64,000 nt of DNA, taken from assembly GCF_026723825.1 (NCBI RefSeq), contig NZ_CP113519.1, positions 3,472,001-3,536,000 on the forward strand, read 5' to 3'. The notes under the pieces are model-generated. The model did no database searches and had not been told where the DNA came from. It was given only the letters and a program-made list of their open reading frames with translations. How positions within the stretch are numbered: position 1 is the first letter of the stretch; each line of letters opens with the position of its first letter. Below are positions 55,401 through 64,000 of this stretch, piece after piece. A program made the position numbers and the translations under genes. Origin of the DNA: Pseudomonas sp. GOM7 (lineage in GTDB: Bacteria > Pseudomonadota > Gammaproteobacteria > Pseudomonadales > Pseudomonadaceae).

Positions 55401-58400
55401 CTGGCCCTGGTGGTTTCACTGGTGCTCTTCTGGCTGCCCTTGAGGCTGGAGGAGCCCAGGGTGATGCCTATGCCGCCACTGCCCATCAGGCCGGATTTCT
55501 TCTTCGCCTCGAAGCTCTCGCGGGACGTACTCTCGGTCACGCCACGGATATCGATATCGTTGCCCGCCAGCAGGGAAGTGCCGTCGGTGGATACCACATC
55601 GCTGCCGTGAATGCGCATATCGTTTTTGGCCAACAGCTCCACGCTATCGGCGCTGACCAGACTCCCCTGGGCTTCACTGGCTACCGTCGACTGGAACTTG
55701 GTCTTGCTGGAGCCCGAGAGCATCCCCTTCTTTTTCTTCTGGCTGTAAGACGACTGCGAGGTGATGTTTTCAGCGGTGATCAGGTTCAGATCATTGCCGG
55801 CGTAGAGATAGGCTTCCCCTTCTGCACGCACCTCACTGGCAACCAGGGTCATGTCCCTGCCAGCAGTGGCCAGCAGATCAGCCCCCGCGTCCACCTCGAC
55901 GCCTTGCTGGCGCACGCTCTGCGCTTCCTGAATCGTATGTTTGCTGCTGCTCTTGCCGAAGCGCCCTTTCTTTTTCTGAAATTTCTCGTAGTAGCTGTAG
56001 TCCTGGTCGGCTTCGGCGAGCATGCGTAGATCGTTATCCGCCTCCAGGCTGACACCTTCTTCGGCCTTGAGCTTGCTGGCGCTCAATGTCAGGTCATTAC
56101 CGGCAGCCACGCTCAGGTCACCGCCAGCCTCGAGCACCGAGGCCTGCTGACGGACCGACGCATTTTCCTGGGTGATGCGCTTCTTGCTGGTTCTGTAGCG
56201 GTACTCGCTGCTCTGCTCATTGGCTGCCGAGCCCACGAGCACATCACGCTCAGCAGAAAGCGCCAGATCACCCTCCGCCTTCACCGTACTGGCCACCACC
56301 GCAATATCCTGCCCAGCGGTCACGGCCAGATTCCCACCGACCTGCACGTCACTGCCATGCTGAGTCGTGCTACTGGTGCTCCAGAAGTGGTGCTTGTCCT
56401 GGCGCATGCTGCCGTTTTCTTCGGCAGCCGAGGCGATGATCACGTCGCCGCCCGCGTTGAGTTGGGCATCACCACCAGCCTTGAGGCTACCACCGATGTT
56501 CTGGATATCCCCCCCGGCGCGCAGTTGCAGGTCGTTGCCGGCTTCGATACCCGCGGCCTTGTCCACCACGCTGGTCAGTTGGCTGAAGCCCTTGCCCTCC
56601 TTGCTTTGCTGGCTGATGGTGCGTTCGTTGCTGATATCGTGGGTGGCGACCAGGGACACGTCCTGACCATTGATGAGGCCGCCCTGGGCGTTGTGGATGC
56701 TGTTGGTGGCCAGCAGACTCAGGCGCTGGTTGGCCTGCATCAGGCCGCTGTTGCTAATGTTCGCGGCGCTAGCATTGAAGCTCTTGGTGGCGCGCAAGGT
56801 GCCGCTATTGTTCAGGCTGCCGCCGCTGATCAGCGCGACATCCTGACCCTGGATCAAGGCACCGCTGGGCGCCAGGCGATCACCGACCTGGGCCAGGTAG
56901 AGCACCGGCACCAGGACTTTTTCGCCATTGACCTCACGCTCTTCGAGCCAGACGATGTCGTGGGTCAAGGCCGCCACCTGAGCCGAGGAGAGCCCCACCC
57001 CCACCGACAGGTTCAGCGCATCCTTGCTGGCGATGGCGTTGTCCATCAGATAGCGAAATTGCGCGTCGTTGTTGGTGAAGCCCTCGAGGTAGCGTTTGCC
57101 GGTACGCGCAGCCACGGCCTGCTCGAGCAGGCGCTGTTCGTACAGGCCGTCGCCCAGGCGTTTCTGTGCCGTGTCGCTATCGAAACCAAGCAGACCGAGC
57201 ATGTAGTCGGAGCTGACGAACTGCTTGAGGTCAGCGAAGGCCGGATTGGTTTCGATCAGGTAGCGGTGGCCCGGCGTGGTGTTGGCGCGGAACAGGCCGT
57301 TCTGCCCTTGCGGCAAGCTGAAACCCGGCAGGCTGATGGGGTCGACTGCCTGCTGTGCGGTGTCGGCAGGCAGTTGCGGGTTGAGGCGCACCACCAGCGG
57401 TTGCGCCACTTCGCTCACCGACGTTTGCGGCGTTTGCGGCGTTTGCGTGGTATCGGTCTGGGGAGCGTTATGGGCCAGCGCGGATTCGTTGCTGATCGGC
57501 TGGCTGGCCTGGATGCGCACATTGCCTCCGGCCTGGATGATGCCAGGCGCCGCGACACCGATGGGGGTTTCGGTCTGAATATCGCTGGTCAGATTCCACT
57601 CATACAGCGCAGAGGGCATGTCCTTGGGCAGTGGCTGCGCGTTGTAAGGATCCAGCACGCGGCCACGGAAACGATGATCCGTGCCATCGGTGACCCGCCC
57701 CGTGTTGAAACGGCGCACCCGCTCGACCGAGGCCAGCGTGGCCCCCTTGTTCTCCAGGCTGGTAGCCTGGATGTCGATATCACCCGCCGCACTCAGGGTG
57801 CTGTAGCGGTTGGCTACGTCGCCACCCTTGAGCAGCAGATTCGCGCCACTGTGGATGCGCGAGGCGGCGGAGTCAGCCTGCACACTGGCCTCGAAGCGCT
57901 CGGTGGCGATGTAGTCGACGTTGTGGTGATCACCACTGCAGTCATAGCAGTGAACGCTGATGCTGCCGTAGGTCTGCGATAGCTGCCAGTCGAAGACCTC
58001 CTTGCGGTTGCGCAGCAGCGCTGCCCGCAGGGTCATGTCACCCGCTGATTCGATGCTGGCGGAGCGGTTTTCCAGCAGGTCGAGGTTGCTGCCCTGCTCG
58101 TCTTTGGCAACATCCAGTTGGCCCAGGCTGTAGATATCACCCAGCAGGTTGACCAGGCTGGCAGTGCGCAGCGTCATGTCCGCGCCACTGAAAATCAACC
58201 CACGCTCGTTATGCAACGAGTCACCCTCGATACGCAGCAGCCCACTGCCACCCAAGGTGCCACGGTTGTCGAGACTGCCCAGGGCGAGGGACATGTTCTG
58301 CGCGGCGGTCAGGCGACCACGGTTGAGCAACTGGCCGCTCAACTCGAAGCGCGCGATGCCGCCGCTCTTGGCCTGGGCGTCGCTGCCGAACTCGGCGCTG

Positions 58401-60370
58401 GCAGCCTTGAAGGTCAGGTCGCCCAGGCTGCGCAGGGCACCATTGCCCTGATAACGCCCACTGAGGGTCAGATCGAGCGCACCATCAGTGGCGATGACGC
58501 CATCGTTCACCCAGTCGTCGCCGGTGGCGACGATGCTCTGCCGAGAGATCAACTGGCCACTGGAGGTCTGGGTGAACTGGCCGATGTTCAACGTCAGGCG
58601 CTCGGCCTGCAGTTCGCTGGTGTTGGTCCAGTCAGTGGCGCTCAGGGTCAGTTCGCCATTGGTGCTGAAGCGCCCACCGGCGCCGCCCATGTCGGCCAGA
58701 TCCAGCTCGAAGCCTTGCGTGCCCAGATGGCGCACCGTGCCGCCCAGGTTGCTCAGCGAACCACTGGCAAGGGCGAAAGCGGCGTTGCCGATTTCCACCA
58801 GGCCCTGGTCGTTGTCGAACAGGTTGCCGATCTGGAACTCGCTCTTGCCAGTACTGGCCAGGGCACGCAGGCGGCCATCGTGGTTCTGCGCGCTGCCTGC
58901 GGCCAGCTTGAGCGTCTGGCTGGACTCGATCAGGCCCTGGTCGTTGTTCAGTGCGCCCGTCAGCTTCACGTCGACGGCATCAGCGGCCAGGATGCCGCTG
59001 CGGTTGTCCAGCGAGGCAGCATCGATCAGCAGTTGGTTAGCGGCCAGCAGTTCACCGTTCTGGTTGCTCAGGGCGCCGCCTTTGAGTTCGAGGTTCTTCT
59101 GCCCGATAAGCTGGCCCTGGCTGTTGCTGAGCTGCGCCGCCTGGATCTTGGCATCGCCGGCGCTGAGCAGCTTGCCGTTACTGTTGTCCAGCACCTCGAC
59201 ATCCGCCTCCAGGCTGCCACGGGCGATGAGTTCGCCCCGGTTGCTGACGCGTTGGCTGTTCAGTACCAGCTTGCTGTCGGTAACCAGCGTGCCATCGGCC
59301 TTGACCCCAGCCTCGACGACGCCCTGGTTATCCAGCTCACCGCCGCCGACTTCGACGCGATTGCCGGCCGCCAGGCTTGCCTTGACCAGGGTCTTGTCGG
59401 TGGCGGTGACCGTGGCATTACGCCCGGCATAGGTATCGGCGCCCAGCTCGATCTCGCTGGCCGCGAGCTTCACATCCTGGCTGGCTGCGGTGCGCGCCAG
59501 GCTCAGCTTGCCGTTGGCATCGATCTGGATATCCCCGGCACTGGCGGCCATGTCGCCGGCCAGTTTCACCCCCACGCCCTGCTCGGTGCCCACCAAGCGA
59601 ATGGCCCCGGCGTACATGCCGCCCAGGGCCGAGCTGTCGATGGCCAGCAGGGGCTTGTCCGAGCCGTCATCTGCCTTGGCGGTGGCAGCCAGGGTGGTAG
59701 CGTCCACCTGGTTGCGGCCAGTGACGATATTGAGTTTTTTCGCGTACAGCTCGGCGTTGATCTTGGCGCTGCGGGTGATCAGGTCGAACTGATCGACATT
59801 GGCGGCATTGAGGCCCTGCCCCTCGATGCTGATTTGCCCGCCGTCGACGTCGAAGCGTTGCAGGCGACCGCCTTCCACCACCGGCGTGCCGGTGCTGAGG
59901 GTGACCCGCGGGGTGTTGATGAAGCCACAGCCATCGCAGGTGATGCCGTGCGGGTTGGCGACGATGACCGCCGCCGAACTCCCGGCCACTTCCGTGTAAC
60001 CCTTGAGCAGACTGGCATTGCCGCCGGTAACTTCGTTGAGGATCAGCCCGGCGGCGCCGTTCTTGAGATTCGGGTTGCCGACCACGTAGCCGCCCAACTG
60101 GGTCTGCACCACGTTCTGCGCGCTGTTGTTGAGGATCAGCCCCTGCGGGTCGACGTTGTAGTCGGTGAACTTGTTGTGCGACAGGCCACTGCCATTGGGC
60201 GTGGCGATATTGACCATCGGCACGCCGTTCTGCGCCTGGGTCACGGCCGTGTTGCCGCCTGCGGCCTGGTCCACCGCCAGTTGCGCCGCCGTGGCCACGA
60301 TGGGGTTGAGAAACAGCACGCCCGCGAGGATGAGGGCAATGTTCTGATACAGGGGACTGCGTACGTCCAT
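52493..60370 (-). CDS. cdiA: contact-dependent inhibition toxin, CdiA/filamentous haemagglutinin family
   Basis: 2625 residues from ATG 60370 (GGAG seven bases ahead). Order: signal peptide (about 1-30), TPS secretion domain (about 35-280, with NPNL and NPHGI motifs and a CDGCGF pair), long runs of haemagglutinin repeats (N-x-G-x-L-x-A-x type), a second repeat zone with AGxDLxLxA units, then the VENN pretoxin motif at residue 2350. The 275 residues after VENN form the variable tip, and DNA there turns AT-rich. The last 90 residues (GRVIGRQSSDGKVGWRVDYD, KGTHINIWDYTQGKGPGKA) form a compact domain I cannot assign to a named toxin. CdiB exports it; contact delivers the tip into neighbours. Confidence 0.93.
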   Translation of the reverse strand: MDVRSPLYQNIALILAGVLFLNPIVATAAQLAVDQAAGGNTAVTQAQNGVPMVNIATPNGSGLSHNKFTDYNVDPQGLILNNSAQNVVQTQLGGYVVGNPNLKNGAAGLILNEVTGGNASLLKGYTEVAGSSAAVIVANPHGITCDGCGFINTPRVTLSTGTPVVEGGRLQRFDVDGGQISIEGQGLNAANVDQFDLITRSAKINAELYAKKLNIVTGRNQVDATTLAATAKADDGSDKPLLAIDSSALGGMYAGAIRLVGTEQGVGVKLAGDMAASAGDIQIDANGKLSLARTAASQDVKLAASEIELGADTYAGRNATVTATDKTLVKASLAAGNRVEVGGGELDNQGVVEAGVKADGTLVTDSKLVLNSQRVSNRGELIARGSLEADVEVLDNSNGKLLSAGDAKIQAAQLSNSQGQLIGQKNLELKGGALSNQNGELLAANQLLIDAASLDNRSGILAADAVDVKLTGALNNDQGLIESSQTLKLAAGSAQNHDGRLRALASTGKSEFQIGNLFDNDQGLVEIGNAAFALASGSLSNLGGTVRHLGTQGFELDLADMGGAGGRFSTNGELTLSATDWTNTSELQAERLTLNIGQFTQTSSGQLISRQSIVATGDDWVNDGVIATDGALDLTLSGRYQGNGALRSLGDLTFKAASAEFGSDAQAKSGGIARFELSGQLLNRGRLTAAQNMSLALGSLDNRGTLGGSGLLRIEGDSLHNERGLIFSGADMTLRTASLVNLLGDIYSLGQLDVAKDEQGSNLDLLENRSASIESAGDMTLRAALLRNRKEVFDWQLSQTYGSISVHCYDCSGDHHNVDYIATERFEASVQADSAASRIHSGANLLLKGGDVANRYSTLSAAGDIDIQATSLENKGATLASVERVRRFNTGRVTDGTDHRFRGRVLDPYNAQPLPKDMPSALYEWNLTSDIQTETPIGVAAPGIIQAGGNVRIQASQPISNESALAHNAPQTDTTQTPQTPQTSVSEVAQPLVVRLNPQLPADTAQQAVDPISLPGFSLPQGQNGLFRANTTPGHRYLIETNPAFADLKQFVSSDYMLGLLGFDSDTAQKRLGDGLYEQRLLEQAVAARTGKRYLEGFTNNDAQFRYLMDNAIASKDALNLSVGVGLSSAQVAALTHDIVWLEEREVNGEKVLVPVLYLAQVGDRLAPSGALIQGQDVALISGGSLNNSGTLRATKSFNASAANISNSGLMQANQRLSLLATNSIHNAQGGLINGQDVSLVATHDISNERTISQQSKEGKGFSQLTSVVDKAAGIEAGNDLQLRAGGDIQNIGGSLKAGGDAQLNAGGDVIIASAAEENGSMRQDKHHFWSTSSTTQHGSDVQVGGNLAVTAGQDIAVVASTVKAEGDLALSAERDVLVGSAANEQSSEYRYRTSKKRITQENASVRQQASVLEAGGDLSVAAGNDLTLSASKLKAEEGVSLEADNDLRMLAEADQDYSYYEKFQKKKGRFGKSSSKHTIQEAQSVRQQGVEVDAGADLLATAGRDMTLVASEVRAEGEAYLYAGNDLNLITAENITSQSSYSQKKKKGMLSGSSKTKFQSTVASEAQGSLVSADSVELLAKNDMRIHGSDVVSTDGTSLLAGNDIDIRGVTESTSRESFEAKKKSGLMGSGGIGITLGSSSLKGSQKSTSETTRASTVGSVQGDVEAEAGKKLSVIGSDVVAGRDIALKGQEVVISAAQNRNRSEQRQESKKSGLTLALSGSVGSALNSSYESAQAARDSEQGGDSRMAALQGVKAGLSGYQAMQAAEMGGGITAENASQFFGISVSLGTQKSSSKQVQEQQLSQGSNVNAGRDLSVEATGSQEGGGDLRVTGSRLQAGRDLGLKAAQDIQLEAAADTQKLTGSNKSGGGSVGASIGASADGIGLSIFANANAGKGSEKGNGTTWSETTVDAGRQVSLDSGRDTSLAGSQVSGESITAKVGRDLELRSLQDSDKYDAKQQNISAGASVAIIGTGGGANLSYSQNKLESDYRSVQEQTGLFAGQGGYQIDVGKHTQLDGAVIGSTAEADKNRLSTGTLGWSDIRNKAEFSSQQQSVSLSSSGSVGSQFLGNMAGGVLSGLSRGGKDSSSTLAAVSEGTVEIRDTQNQQQDVASLNRDVEHAHEALSPIFDKEKEQRRLREVQAIAEIGGQVMDVVRTEGQIKANRAGKAELERKGIPEPGAGASPKERKAYQTALMNTKAYKDAMAPYGTGGEYQRVAQAVTAALQGLAGGNINGAIAGAATPYVANTIKQVAGDNDTARIMAHAVLGAVVAQAQGNSAGAGAAGAVTGELIAGVIIKQLYGDVDSQDLTEEQKQTVSALSTLASGLAGTVVGGDAANAVAGAESGKNAVENNWLSSEEAERKVVLERKDKAGTITLDEQRELSDINQVDKERDQAIKDICTQGNKSGSACLALIAAARDAQESYEESAAGYRLIYKDLYPDDAANVESILKGLDQDSITRDAVIKGIVDANGGKLSWEDASERYDAMTVSVEIVRALVGGNGKPPSASGISGRLPTNRIEQILKPEKNWETARNKALDIVGDLGAGSKPVVGRLEVSAGNGRVIGRQSSDGKVGWRVDYDPEKGTHINIWDYTQGKGPGKAVKQVVPFAGNEKDFQSILNLLNR

Positions 60371-60402
60371 GTCGATACTCCTACCGGCCACAAGGGCGGA
60401 AA

Positions 60403-62091
60403 TCAGAAGAACAGATCGAGGCGGAAATAAACCGGGCGCTCGCCATGCTCGATGGCATCCGGGCGCTCCAGGGAATGGGCAAAACTCAGCGACGCGGCCA
60501 GGTGCTGGCCGCGCAGGGCGAATTCGACGGCGTTGCCGCTCATGCGCCCGCGTTGCTCGGGGTTGTAGCGGCCACCGTGGATCACCCCGACGTCATAAGC
60601 GAAGGCCAGGCTGTACTCGTGAACCAAGGGACGTAGCACCTCCCAGGTCACCGGGCGGCGCCAGCGCAACTGGTTACGCCAGTAGCCGCCGGTGTCGCCG
60701 GACAGCGACTCCTCCTTGAACCCCCGCACCGAGCTGAGCCCGCCGATGCTGATGCGCTGTGGGCTGAACAGCACGTCCTCGCTCTTCTGCCCGTAGGCCA
60801 GGCTGTCGAAAGTGAAGGACTCGCCCCATAGCTCGAAGGGCTGCAAGTAGCTCAGGGTCAGGCTGTACTTGTTGTAGCGCGCCACCGGCTGGCTGCCCTG
60901 CGGATCGCCGGCACGCTGGGCGTCGAAGGCGCCGATGCCACGCTGCCAGCCGATATCGGCGTTGACGAAGGCCGTGCCGATGCGGCGGCCATGGTTAAAG
61001 CCCAGTTGCGCTTCGGACAGGCGTGTACTGGAAGTGTCGATGCGGTTGCCGAGGATGAAGTTGTTGCTGCGCAGGTGGCTGACGCCCAGGTTGAAGGCCG
61101 TCTTGCTCACGGCATCGCGATGCAGCACGCGCTCGCCACGCAGGGCGTGGGTCTGGCTGTCGCCGTCCTGATCGAAGAGGAAGCCATTGCCCTCGCTCTG
61201 CGTGCGGTAGTAGCTCTGGCTGAAGCTGTAACTGAAGTTCCACCAGCCGTAGGGCACCTGGTAGATCAGGCTCTGGCTGTGAGAATGGCGATAGCTGTCG
61301 CTCACCGCATCGCGCGTGGCGCGCAGGCTGAGCTGATCGGCCAGGCCCAACGGGCTGTCCCAGTCGAAATTCACGCCCCATTGCTGTTCGCCGGTGCTTT
61401 CCTGCCCCTCGTTGCTGCGGCTCAGGCCGGCACGCCAGGGCTTGCTGCGCTGGCCCTGCAAGCGCACGCGGCTGCCGCCCACCGCTTGCCCTGGCACCAG
61501 TTCTAGCTGGGCCTGGCGCGACGGCAGGCGATTGAGCTGATCGACCAACTGCTCCAGCTCGCGCAGGTTGAGCACCTCGCCAGTCTGCCCGGGAAAGCCC
61601 ATGGCCAGTTCGCGGTCGGAGGCCAGCTCGGAGCTATCCAGCCCCTCCAGATGGCCTTCCACCACTATGACCCGTAACTCACCGGAAGACAGATCCTGCT
61701 GCGGCAGGTAGGCCCGCGAGGTGACATAGCCGTGATCGATATAGAACTGGGTGATGGCCTTGAGCAGCTCGTTGAGCTTGCCCACCCCCAGGCACTGGCC
61801 AGCAAAGGGCTGCAGCACCTTCTGCTGCTCGGCCTTATCGAGCAGCGTCGCGCCCTCTAGGCGAATCTGCGAGATATCGAAACAGCGCTCGTCCTCGACA
61901 GGCGGGCTTGCAAGCTGAGGAGTATTGCCAGGCAGTTGGCGCAACTCATCGAGGCGCTGCTGCTGCTCCTGCAGCACACGCTCCTGACGCTCGCGAATCA
62001 GCTCACGGTCGCCTGGCGTCTGCGCCAGCGCAGTGGTGGACAGGGATAACGCACATAGCCATACGGCCAAAGGGCTACTACGGAAAGGCAT
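60403..62091 (-). CDS. cdiB: two-partner secretion transporter, CdiB/ShlB/FhaC family
   Basis: 562 residues. Signal peptide (ends TTALAQ), a POTRA_2-type region (CFDISQIRLEGATLL near residue 72) and a 16-strand barrel of ShlB type ending in the aromatic motif YFRLDLFF needed for outer-membrane assembly. VRGFKEESLSGDTGGYWRN is the conserved L6 loop with VRG(F/Y). It lies 32 bp before cdiA, forming cdiB-cdiA-cdiI order as in the E. coli type of locus. Confidence 0.95.
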   Translation of the reverse strand: MPFRSSPLAVWLCALSLSTTALAQTPGDRELIRERQERVLQEQQQRLDELRQLPGNTPQLASPPVEDERCFDISQIRLEGATLLDKAEQQKVLQPFAGQCLGVGKLNELLKAITQFYIDHGYVTSRAYLPQQDLSSGELRVIVVEGHLEGLDSSELASDRELAMGFPGQTGEVLNLRELEQLVDQLNRLPSRQAQLELVPGQAVGGSRVRLQGQRSKPWRAGLSRSNEGQESTGEQQWGVNFDWDSPLGLADQLSLRATRDAVSDSYRHSHSQSLIYQVPYGWWNFSYSFSQSYYRTQSEGNGFLFDQDGDSQTHALRGERVLHRDAVSKTAFNLGVSHLRSNNFILGNRIDTSSTRLSEAQLGFNHGRRIGTAFVNADIGWQRGIGAFDAQRAGDPQGSQPVARYNKYSLTLSYLQPFELWGESFTFDSLAYGQKSEDVLFSPQRISIGGLSSVRGFKEESLSGDTGGYWRNQLRWRRPVTWEVLRPLVHEYSLAFAYDVGVIHGGRYNPEQRGRMSGNAVEFALRGQHLAASLSFAHSLERPDAIEHGERPVYFRLDLFF

Positions 62092-62310
62092 GCTTTCAGT
62101 CCTTTGATAGCGAAAAAAACAACGGCGGAAAACTGGCGTCGATTAAACAGCATGGCACCTGGCCATCAAACCAACATTGAGTGAGCCAGTTCACATTTTC
62201 CCGTTCAGGATTCGTTCAACCCGACGAATGGCATATAGCCACCAGGCATGACCTCCCTTGCTCAGCCAGCCGCTTCCTGCCTAGGCTGTGCCCCTTCGCT
62301 CACTCAGGAC

Positions 62311-63162
62311 ATGGCCATGGACAAGCAGCAGAGCTGGCGCCAACGCCTCTACATCATCATTTTCGAGACCAGTACGCCGGCGGCGCAGCGCTTCGACAAC
62401 TGGCTGCTGGTGACCATCCTGGCCAGCCTGGTGGTGGTGATGCTCGATAGCGTCGAGCGCTTCCATAGCCAGCACGCCGAGCTGTTCAGCGCGCTGGAGT
62501 GGTTCTTCACCGCGCTGTTCGCCATCGAATATGGTTTGCGCCTGTACTGCTCACCCAAGCCCATGCGCTATGCCTTCAGCTTCTTCGGCCTGGTGGATCT
62601 GCTCGCCGTGCTGCCGGCCATCCTGGCGCTGGTGTTCGCCGATGCGCAGTACCTGATGATCGTTCGCGCCATCCGCATGATCCGTATCTTCCGCGTGCTC
62701 AAGCTGCGCCAGTACCTGAACCAGGCCAATTTCCTGCTGGTGGCGTTACGCGGCAGTCGGCAGAAGATCGTGGTGTTCCTGGTCACGGTGTCCACCCTGG
62801 TCACGGTGTTCGGCGCGCTGATGTATGTGATCGAGGGGCCGAGCAACGGCTTTACCAGCATTCCCATCAGCATCTACTGGGCGGTGGTGACGCTGACCAC
62901 GGTGGGCTTTGGCGACATCACCCCACAGACACCCGTGGGCCAGATGCTGGCGACCATGGTGATGATCACCGGCTATTCGATCATCGCCGTGCCCACCGGC
63001 ATCTTCACCGCCGAGCTGGCCAACGCCATGCGCCAGGACGGCTCGATGGAGCATGACTGCCCGCACTGCCGCAAACCCTTTCACGAACACAGCGCAGCCT
63101 TCTGCAACCGTTGCGGTGGGCCGCTGTTCAGTCGCAAGCACGAGGACGTGGACACAGCTTGA
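62311..63162 (+). CDS. voltage-gated-like potassium channel with C-terminal zinc ribbon
   Basis: 283 residues from ATG 62311. Six-helix ion_trans fold: S1 near 31-46, S2 near 62-80, S3 near 90-110, S4 with Arg every third residue (R119, R122, R125, R128), S5 near 152-174, pore TLTTVGFGDITP (194-205) with the K+ filter TVGFGD, and S6 near 210-235. A C-terminal CPHC...CNRC pair set makes a one-zinc ribbon of about 25 residues. Divergent from cdiB. Confidence 0.93.
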   Translation: MAMDKQQSWRQRLYIIIFETSTPAAQRFDNWLLVTILASLVVVMLDSVERFHSQHAELFSALEWFFTALFAIEYGLRLYCSPKPMRYAFSFFGLVDLLAVLPAILALVFADAQYLMIVRAIRMIRIFRVLKLRQYLNQANFLLVALRGSRQKIVVFLVTVSTLVTVFGALMYVIEGPSNGFTSIPISIYWAVVTLTTVGFGDITPQTPVGQMLATMVMITGYSIIAVPTGIFTAELANAMRQDGSMEHDCPHCRKPFHEHSAAFCNRCGGPLFSRKHEDVDTA

Positions 63163-63192
63163 AGTAAAACCATGGGCTCCATGCGTGGTCTG

Positions 63193-63226
63193 AAAGGCGC
63201 TCACTGAGCTATAACACCGCCTTTTT
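63193..63226 (+). terminator. possible terminator of the channel gene
   Basis: AAAGGCG ... CGCCTTTTT with an 18-base loop, 31 bp after the stop; the long loop makes it weak. Confidence 0.4.
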
Positions 63227-63244
63227 AGCTGAAGGATGCGCCTG

Positions 63245-64000
63245 ATGGCAGTCACCACCAACAATGCCACGGCACCGGCCAAGGCTGCCTGGATCGGTCT
63301 GATCCTGGGGCCCTTGCTCCTGCTGGTGTGCTTGATCACCGACCCGCCCGGCGGATTGTCCGCCACCGCCTGGGCCACCGTTGGCCTGACGTTGCTGATG
63401 GCCACGTGGTGGTCGACCGAGGCCATTCCGATTCCGGCCACCTCGCTGTTGCCGATCCTGCTGGTGCCCGCCCTGGGCATCGACAGCCTCAATGCTGCCA
63501 CCGCCCCCTATGCCAGCCCGACCATCTACCTGTTCCTCGGCGGCTTCATCCTCGGCCTGGCCATGGAGCGCTGGAACCTGCACAAGCGCATCGCCCTGAT
63601 GACCCTGCTGGCCATGGGCAGCAAGCCGAGCCGACAGATCGCCGGTTTCATGCTGGCCACCGCCTTTCTCAGCATGTGGGTGAGCAACACCGCCACCACC
63701 ATCATGATGCTGCCCATCGGCCTGTCGGTGATCGGCCTGCTGGCGGGCGAACAGGCTGCCAGCAACGCCGAGCGTGAACGTTTCGCCACCGCCCTGCTGC
63801 TGGCCATCGCCTATGCCGCCAGCGTCGGCGGTATCGCCACCCTTATCGGTACGCCGCCCAATGCCCTGCTGGCAGCCTTCCTGGCAGAGAACTACGACGT
63901 GCAGATCGGCTTCGGCCAATGGATGCTGCTCGGCCTGCCGGTGGCGAGCCTGATGCTGGTATTCATCTGGTGGTGGCTGACCCGTGGCGGTTTCAACCTG
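63245..64000 (+). CDS. DASS-family (SLC13) sodium/anion symporter, 3' end beyond the window
   Basis: 252 residues of a protein usually about 460-480 long. Membrane segments follow the DASS pattern: WWSTEAIPIPATSLLPILLVPALG near residue 59, then FLGGFILGLAMERWNLHKRIAL, the first Na+-site motif SNTATTIMMLPIG near residue 150, and GTPPNALLAAF near 205. Carries dicarboxylates, citrate or sulfate; the substrate is not decidable here. The ATG follows AAGGATGCGCCTG. Confidence 0.93.
   Translation, partial: MAVTTNNATAPAKAAWIGLILGPLLLLVCLITDPPGGLSATAWATVGLTLLMATWWSTEAIPIPATSLLPILLVPALGIDSLNAATAPYASPTIYLFLGGFILGLAMERWNLHKRIALMTLLAMGSKPSRQIAGFMLATAFLSMWVSNTATTIMMLPIGLSVIGLLAGEQAASNAERERFATALLLAIAYAASVGGIATLIGTPPNALLAAFLAENYDVQIGFGQWMLLGLPVASLMLVFIWWWLTRGGFNL

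Noticed and set aside
58118..60430. Plus-strand frames of 770 codons (and 541 codons at 56357-57982)
   Set aside because: Antisense to the repetitive cdiA gene, whose repeats keep the opposite frame open; no family resemblance.

Overview
The window reads as chromosomal DNA of a Pseudomonas-group gammaproteobacterium. The GC-rich coding, a DinB/AlkA/Ogt repair set, the large NAD-glutamate dehydrogenase beside a MoxR-BatD operon, and a urate-to-ureidoglycolate cluster ordered like that of P. aeruginosa all fit. I favour the P. mendocina/oleovorans branch, but that is inference. Both ends are cut inside genes: dinB at the left, and a DASS-family anion symporter at the right.

Left third (1-18,500): dinB and two near-identical tRNA-fMet transcription units are followed by small enzymes (VOC protein, DinB-like thiol-transferase fold, AmiC-type amidase, GATase, RraB-like). 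Next is a coupled BVMO-hydrolase-SDR operon opposite an AraC regulator, then alkA-ogt. A 960-bp gene-free stretch holds a large inverted pair of a dispersed repeat. The purine branch follows: GntR regulator, NCS2/AzgA permease, hiuH, puuE, uraD, allA and membrane urate oxidase puuD. Allantoicase is absent from its usual position.

Middle (18,500-47,500): a two-gene restriction-modification system has a perfect-looking SOS box in its promoter. It is followed by gdhB (convergent terminator), the moxR-DUF58-DUF4381-batA-batB-batD operon, and a second purine/hydantoin unit (NCS1 permease, allantoin/hydantoin racemase, second NCS1 permease). That second unit carries the same TTGTNNACAA palindromes as the first purine cluster, so one GntR regulator probably controls both. 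Then come moaA, a RutR-like TetR regulator, kptA, the rbsBACRKD ribose operon with its LacI-type operator, a macrodomain gene and a small lipoprotein. Four full copies and one broken copy of a short element with terminal inverted repeats are scattered from 33 to 47.5 kb.

Right third (47,500-64,000): a two-partner-secretion contact-dependent inhibition (CDI) locus on the minus strand, cdiB-cdiA-cdiI. It is followed by a patchwork of orphan toxin/immunity pieces, a lipoprotein, a REP-associated tyrosine transposase (RAYT) and a RAYT remnant. Nearly every junction between pieces carries a GGGGACAG-type RAYT-associated repeat. One orphan toxin has no start codon; another is fused to a copied fragment of cdiA and broken by a 10-bp duplication. 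Past the CDI locus lie a voltage-gated-like potassium channel with a C-terminal zinc ribbon and the partial DASS transporter.
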